DNA of 64,000 nucleotides from Lutjanus erythropterus (lineage: Eukaryota > Chordata > Actinopteri > Lutjaniformes > Lutjanidae). This document shows positions 57,820 through 64,000 of the stretch, in pieces. The translations under genes and the position numbers were made by a program. How positions within the stretch are numbered: the stretch's first letter is position 1; each line of letters starts with the position of its first letter. The notes under the pieces are model-generated. The model searched no databases, had not been told where the DNA came from, and saw nothing but the letters and a program-made list of their open reading frames with translations. The stretch is from contig CM034607.1 in NCBI GenBank assembly GCA_020091685.1, forward strand, positions 1,990,944-2,054,943, in the 5' to 3' direction.

Positions 57820-58755
57820 AACTCGCTTTTGGAAAGACGAGCAGGAAAGTATAGCTGGTAACAGATGCTGCAAAAAAATGAGTATTGAAAGCATTTTAAA
57901 TATTCAGTATTGATATTTATCAATATATAAATATTTTTGACAACACCTGTTGGTAACTAATGTTAGTTAAACTGTTATTCTTTTAACTAATAGTGATGTT
58001 AGATTCATGTCTGAATCATTTTTTCTTTCTTTCATCTTTTGTCTTTTTGAATGAGATTCACATGGGGAAGATATTCCAGGATCTTGATTCTGTATGATGC
58101 ATGTGCAGTTGTCCTCAAGAGCCAGGTGAAGTCATTCATTCTGGACACATCCCCTGAGGAAAATAATGAGTGAGAGCTGCTGCTCAGTGACCAGGGTTGC
58201 CAGGTCTGTGCTTTTCTCATGGAATTGAGCTATTTTTGAAGCGCTGCCTGCGGGGTGAATTTTTTGTCTGCTGGTTGGGTGGACCCATTTTACATGAAAC
58301 TTACATTAATAATATCTATAAATACACTTCCATATTTAAAGTGAAATCATTTATATATACTTAAATCCTACCAAACTTACTCCAGATCAGGATATACTCA
58401 CGGGCCTGGCGCACTGCACATGCACACCCACATAAACACACAAATACGACAGGCTTTCGTTCTCTGTCTGCCGGCGCCAGTTTTATTGGCTTTGTCACAC
58501 AAACCTGGCAACGCTGTCAGCAACAGACTCTAGGTCAGTGAGCTATCAAGCACAAAGCATGCACCCACTGAGCCAAAGAATGAGTCGCTGGGTGGAACTG
58601 TCTGAGGGGGAGGGGTGGTATTAACAAACAGAACCACATGTGCAGACCATGGGTTGGTTTGCTAGCAGTGGATGAACACAGCAAACCAGGTTACTAAAAA
58701 GCATCAGTCTTTTCATCACTAGGTACTAAAGAGATGAGTGTAGAAGTTCTTCAAT
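57205..58755. other. Intergenic, no gene seen
   Basis: AT-rich sequence with one GT microsatellite. No coding or RNA gene is recognisable. Confidence 0.45.
57777..57818. repeat. (GT)21 microsatellite
   Basis: Twenty-one uninterrupted GT units. Confidence 0.98.
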
Positions 58756-59161
58756 AGGGGTTTTCACACTGCACCTAGGCTGTTAGCCTGGGGCTACGAA
58801 AACATTCACTGACACTGACACAATCCTGGCACATTACAAAGTAGGCTAACCCCATCTTTAGTCAGGGCTTGCTGACCCTGCTGTGGAAGTTTGCAGGGTT
58901 ATTCCCTGAAAATCTACAAACCCAGGGCTTAAAGGTGCCAATGTGAAACAAGACTAACAGCTCAGTGGAGTACTCACGAAATTTTATAATGTTCACATTA
59001 GTTGCTGTTGTAATGGACACATAACTCAGGGATAGTAAAAGTGAAGTATTAATTGTACAGCCCTGGGTTAACAATGTGTGTGTGAAAAGGGGCTAAGTTA
59101 TCCCAGGGTTAACTCTTAAGAATAGCCCTGGGCTGGGAATATTCAGCATGAAAAGCCCCTT
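58756..59161. mobile_element. MITE with GGGGCTTTTCA-type ends
   Basis: The left end is aggggttttcacactgc, followed by ttagcctggggcta. The right end is tagccctgggctgggaat and on, to catgaaaagcccct. These are imperfect inverted repeats, and the body repeats the 'gccctgggtta' theme. No ORF of note. Confidence 0.7.
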
Positions 59162-59369
59162 CTTGTGTTTTAGGTTGTTACCAAACAGTTTCAGGTGCAC
59201 GATCACCTCCCTCTGGACTGGAGGAGAGCAGATTCTGATTTAGTGTAGCTGGGAAAACAAAGATGGATTGCGATCAGATTTGTGATCTGACCAGCAGAGA
59301 TGCAGATGTGTAGCTAAGTGTAAATCAAAGTCTCTTAAATCTCATCTGGATCATCATTCAGATGAACCT

Positions 59370-59660
59370 GAGATACCAGATGGTTTGCTACACAACCAAC
59401 GTCATCCTTAGAAACTATTTGGAAAAGGGCAGGCACTTGGCAGGTGATTGGATGAACCATCTGTCTATCATGGGCTAACATCAACCATTTAGATCAAACT
59501 CTCACCAAAGCCAGTTGAGAGAAAAATGAAGACGTCTTTTCCATTGAGAAAAAACTTCAGTGTTCCACTGTATCTACACTAAACTTTTCAGGAGCTGACA
59601 TTGTTGGTTCCATGGATGCTTCTCACTGTTGTCACACCTAAAACCACACCCGTAGCTCCC
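59370..59660 (+). repeat. Interspersed repeat, pair with 30240-30475
   Basis: Second copy of the repeat described there. It has ggaaaagggcaggcactt, tggatgaaccatctgtctat and cacacctaaaaccacaccc in the same order. Confidence 0.75.
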
Positions 59661-61647
59661 AGTAGTCCTTCCTAGGACACCGCTTTTGGTGTGGACACAA
59701 GCAGATAACCTGAAGCCAGGCAAGAAGGATTCCTGTGAAGCTTCCTCACAAGTAGATACAAAAGACTTGAAATGACAAGTGGAAGTAAGGCTGCAATCAT
59801 ACAGCATCTTAGATTTCAGGATGCCCTCTTAAACTAGCCGGTGAGAAAAGTTGCTCCAGATGAAAACTAGCTCTGCTCCTGTTATATTTCCATCTGAATG
59901 ATGATCCAGGTTTGTGTTTTCCCTCAGAGGAGGATAAAAGCTGGGGATTGTGGAATGCATCTGGCCAGTGTCACGCCTGATCTTGGATGAACCTCGTACC
60001 TTGACCCCTGAGGGAGCAGCTTTCCTTCAGCAGGAAGGGTCATGTTGTCATTACAGCGTGCCATGCCAAGATCAACACAGCCAGCTGAAGACTTTTCCTC
60101 ACTCGACTGGAGTGCCTGCTTCGGTTTCCCAACCAAACCATTTAGTGAGATTTACAGCACGGCACTGGTGTTGATAGGCGCTGCACACTGAGGTGGGATT
60201 CTTCAAACTTTTGTGAATGTTTCAACAAAGCTGGTGAGTCCGAGCTGCAAGGCTGAGAAATGTGATCTTTCGTGAGGGCAGAAAATGAAGAGATATTGAA
60301 ATTTAAAGCAGAGTCTCAGTTTTTCCTCAGTGACTCAGCTCTGACTGTGGATGTGTCTGCAATGGATTTCTCACAGATCTGACAGATACTTTGGGATGTT
60401 TCCATGCTGTTCATCTGAAAAATATTAAAAATGACCATCTGTGAAAAATCTACATGTTTATTCAAATAATTATCCGAACTGGAAGGTCATGTTGAATCTT
60501 TTAAGGCAGGTTGTGGATCTCATTGTCTTTTTATGGAAGAGAAAAAAGAATCCAATCCTCCATAGAAACTGAGAGAGAACAGTCAAAATAATTCAGATTG
60601 TTATTTGTTCAGTTCTGGTTAAATGTGTGTAATAATGTGATGGTAACCTTTGTCAGTCTTATACCACAGTGTGACAGTGGAAAGAGGGATGTGGGGCCAA
60701 GGAATTCTCTTGTGCTCAGGAAGTTGTACAGATTCTGCAGATTATGGCTGAATGAGACCGAATGACGAAACACAGGAAACCACAAGCCCTCCAATAAACT
60801 GGCAGGGGACCCTGACTGACAGCTGTTTTACCCATTTAGAGCTCCAGTTGTTGGACTGAGATCCACTTTGACTATTTGTGGTGCGAGGGAATTGGCCGCC
60901 GGGACTGAGAAATGAAGGTGCACAAACACAAAATGACTCCACACCTGGAAGGCTCAAATACTGAGACATATTTCATACCGAACAAGTGTTCATTAAAACT
61001 GCATGAAATAAATTGGTGAATGATCTTTTTTTCCACAAACACAAGTGAAATTTGTGAATCAAAATGAATAAAGAGTAGACTAAATCACTGTCTTTTTTCA
61101 AACAATCATTTAATTTCATGATTTCTCTTCCTGTGTAAGTTGGCCAAGTGAGAAAGTGACAAAAAATAAATGGTAACTGCAACAGGGTTTGGTGGAAAAT
61201 AACAGGTCAGTAGAAACAAAGAGTGAGTGTGTAGTAACTTTAAGAGAGAAGCCTATATTGTAAATACTATTAAATGTATTTACTACAAGTAGGTAACTTT
61301 TTAAGGATGCAAAAAACACATTCTCACACATTCTCCCTTTACAAGTAAAACGTTAAATTCTTAAGCAATAAAATAAAAATTGCTCAGTTCAACACACTCA
61401 GAGGGTTTTCTGCTAAAAACTAACTTCTAAAAATCCCTGTAACAATTCGTACTCACATTTTAAATTTTACTGCTGTAAAATGTTAAGTACAACTCACTTG
61501 CCAGTATCAAGTAAAATTTACTTACCACTCAACTTTACATTCATGAAGATATTAAGTTTTCCTTAATCTAACCAAGTGGTTTTCTGACCAAACTTCTTTT
61601 ACTGTCATCTGAAATTTTTCTCGGCAAGCTTTATTTTCAAAGTTTAA
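59661..61647. other. Intergenic, no gene seen
   Basis: No recognisable gene. At 61560-61640 is a scrap of the repeat seen at 30645 and 51360. The ORFs at 59924-60136 and 59950-60174 overlap on opposite strands. Confidence 0.45.
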
Positions 61648-62660
61648 CCAGATGCTCCACATTCTGACCTCTGACAGGTGAAGTGAATAACACTGATTAT
61701 CTCTTCATCATGGCACCTGTTAGTGGGTGGGATATATCAGGCAGCAAGTGAACATTTTGTTCTCAAAGTTGATGTTTTAGGAGCAGGAAAGGATTGAGCG
61801 AGTTTGACAAGGGGTCAGAGCATCTCCAAAACTGCAGCTCTTGTGGGGTGTTCCTGGTCTGCAGTGGTCAGTATCTATCAAAAGTTATCCAAGGAAGGAA
61901 CAGTGGTGAACTGGTGACAGGATCATGGGCAGCCAAGGCTCACTGATGTACATGGGGAGTGAAGGCTGGCCCGTGTGGTCCGATCCAACAGACGAGCTAC
62001 TGTTGCTCAAATTGCTGAAGAAGTTAATGCTGGTTCTGATAGAAAGGTGTCAGAATACACAGTGCATCACAGTTTGTTGTGTATGGAGCTGCATAGCTGC
62101 AGAGCAGTCAGGGTGTCCATGCTGATCCCCGTGCACCACTGAAAGCATCAGAACTGGACCACAGAGCAATGGAAGAAGGTGGCCTGGTCTGATGAATCAC
62201 GTTTTCTTTTACATCACATGGATGGCTGGGTGTGTGTGAGTCACTTACCTGGGGAACACATGACACCAGGATGCACTATGGGAAGAAGGCAAGCCGGCGG
62301 AGGCAGTGTGATGCTTTGGACAATGTTCTGCTGGGAAACCTTGGGTCCTGCCATCTATGTGGATGTTACTTTGACATGTACCACCTACCTAAGCATTGCT
62401 GCAGACCATGTACACTCTTTCATGGAAACAGTATTCCCTGATGGCTGTGGACTCTTTCAGCAGGATAATGCTCTGTGCCACAAAGCAAAAATGATTCAGG
62501 AATGGTATCTGCTGCTAACATCTTGGTGTCAGATACCACAGCACACCTTCAGGGGTCTAGTGGAGTCCATACCTCGACAGGTCAGGACTGTTTTGGCAGC
62601 AAAAGGGGGACCAACACAATATTAGACAGGTAGTCATAATGTAATGCCTGATCGGTGTAT
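61648..62660 (+). mobile_element. Tc1-like transposon, internally deleted
   Basis: A second Tc1/mariner relic, of a different subfamily from the one at 835. The right end (taatgcctgatcggtgtat) and the left region near 61648 (gctccacattctgacc) fit a known fish Tc1 terminal repeat. The transposase is in pieces: a helix-turn-helix region about 61800-62030 in shifting frames, then 62179-62625 with WSDESRF (first Asp), FQQDNALCHKA (second Asp), and the tail VLAAKGGPTQY just before the right inverted repeat. The segment with the third acidic residue (usually SPDLNPIE) is missing through an internal deletion. It cannot encode an active transposase. Confidence 0.85.
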
Positions 62661-63639
62661 GTGTTACTGTTAACTTTTATGCACAATGAGAACACATGTA
62701 CTTTTCATGCATAGGCAGGGCAAAATATGACATTGACATAGTGGACTTTGGAAAATAGCATTTTGTCACTAAAACATACATACTTCATGTACTTAATAGT
62801 AGTATGCCAGTAAACCATGAGAGTGTGACAGCACAATACCATTCAGCCAGTGCTATTCCTACTGTAACATGTCAGCATGTCTGCTATAAGAAATGCCTAT
62901 TGTGTAGCACAGTAGCACCCCCCCATTCCACAGTTTTTTTTTTATCAGTCATTAACACTAATAGGGGATGGAGCTGATAAAAAAAGGAATCAAAAGTTGA
63001 ATTTCAAAGAAATAAGGGTTAGCAGGCAACTGTTGTTTGTTTATTTCCCCTACATAGATCATATTAATTCAGCTTTGTTTGACTCTTTATTTATCCCCTG
63101 CCCCCCTTATTTCTCTTATTGTACTTTTCATCTCTCTCTGTTTTATTTTTGTTTTTAACTAAACTAAGTTTTATGAACTGAACAGGAAACTGAAAAGAAT
63201 GTTTCATGAACTGAAAGATTCTGTTTTGCAATGGAAATCCAGACTTTTTACAGTAAGTATACAAAATCCAATTCAAATAGAGGAAATCATGCATGCGTAA
63301 TTTGTACTTTCCCAAAACATGTATTCAGATTTGGACTGGCATCATCTTCAGGCCCCTAACACCAACATGGCAAAATTAAAACACATAATTATACAGTTAA
63401 CTCAGACCTGATTGTCTTTCTTTTCTCTCAAATTCTGACTGATCTGTGTGGTCAGGAATTGCACATATTTTCCTCATTGCACAAATCACAGTGAAAACAG
63501 TGTGTCCATACAGTCTGTGGTCAGAGATGACCTTTACAGTGCAGATCAGTCCTCCCATATCTGGGCTGAGTGCCCACACACCTGCACTCTCTGTTCCTGT
63601 TGTATTACTGACTGTATCCCCTGTCAGGTTGTGTCAGTG
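62661..63639. other. Intergenic, no gene seen
   Basis: AT-rich sequence, no assignable feature. The overlapping ORFs at 63397-63579 and 63446-63693 are not recognised. Confidence 0.45.
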
Positions 63640-63790
63640 TTATTTATACAGCTCAATATCACAAATCACAAATCAAGGGGCTTTACAATATGATCAACAT
63701 ATGACACCCTCTGTCCTTAGTCCCTCGATGAGGAAAAACTCCCCAAAACTCCTCTTTAATAAAGAAAAATCTTCAGGCTGGACAGACATG
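63640..63790. repeat. Dispersed fish repeat
   Basis: The words cacaaatcacaaatcaagg, ggctttacaatatgatc, atgacaccctctgtccttag and gaggaaaaactccccaaaac form a repeat I recognise as frequent in percomorph genomes. Class uncertain. Confidence 0.6.
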
Positions 63791-64000
63791 CAACAGATGT
63801 TGCATATAGAGAATAAACACATATAGTAAAATTTCAGTGTGGACAATCAGAATGACAAAATTAAATACAAAAGTGGATTGTGTAACATATGGATCTGGGA
63901 GGATGTTGAGCAACTTAAGTGTCGCGTGACTGATGAGCTGTTTGTGAAAGGATTTTTAATAATTCCTTCCATGTCCATGTTTCTCCACAGAGAGCAGGCA

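Overview
The window is vertebrate and almost certainly teleost fish DNA. It is AT-rich, intron-bearing and repeat-dense, with Tc1/mariner relics, hAT elements with 8-bp target duplications, foldback MITEs, tRNA-derived SINEs, minisatellites, a finTRIM/TRIM39-type gene relic and vertebrate nuclear tRNAs. All family calls come from reading the sequence; no database search was run.

Left part (1-11,000). A decayed Tc1-like transposon (835-2120) is followed by a single-exon TRIM gene whose RING is broken by a 10-bp deletion (4059-5617). A second TRIM fragment with no start codon (7259-7527) abuts a small tRNA neighbourhood. That neighbourhood has an intact initiator tRNA-Met (7921-7992), an intact tRNA-Leu(AAG) (8443-8524) and two decayed initiator-Met copies on the minus strand. 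The initiator-Met copies and their flanks form a diverged inverted duplication (about 7.8-8.3 kb against 9.3-10.2 kb).

Middle and right (22,780-53,430). One real multi-exon gene dominates: the homeobox gene MEOX2 (mox2), plus strand, about 30 kb. Its three coding exons are 23184-23670, 34575-34747 and 52758-52985. They splice in phase into a 295-residue protein with a complete homeodomain. A TATA-like box lies upstream and a poly(A) signal downstream. The introns carry nested transposons and satellites.

The most notable feature is a second copy of about 2.8 kb of DNA around MEOX2 exon 2 (copy 1 at 32882-35734, copy 2 at 36034-38799). The second copy of the homeobox exon keeps both splice sites but has a 2-bp and a 1-bp deletion that scramble most of the homeodomain. 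Copy 2 is shorter almost everywhere by small deletions, many in homopolymers. It may therefore be a false or unpolished duplication in the assembly rather than a biological pseudo-exon; both readings are set out in the findings.

Remainder. The DNA upstream of MEOX2 (about 14.5-22.8 kb) has no gene that I can support and holds two long degenerate minisatellites. Downstream (53.4-64 kb) there are a foldback MITE, an orphan copy of the TRIM 5' flank, microsatellites and a second Tc1-like relic. Apart from MEOX2, the two tRNAs and possibly a RING-less TRIM product, I see no functional gene and no novel multi-gene system.
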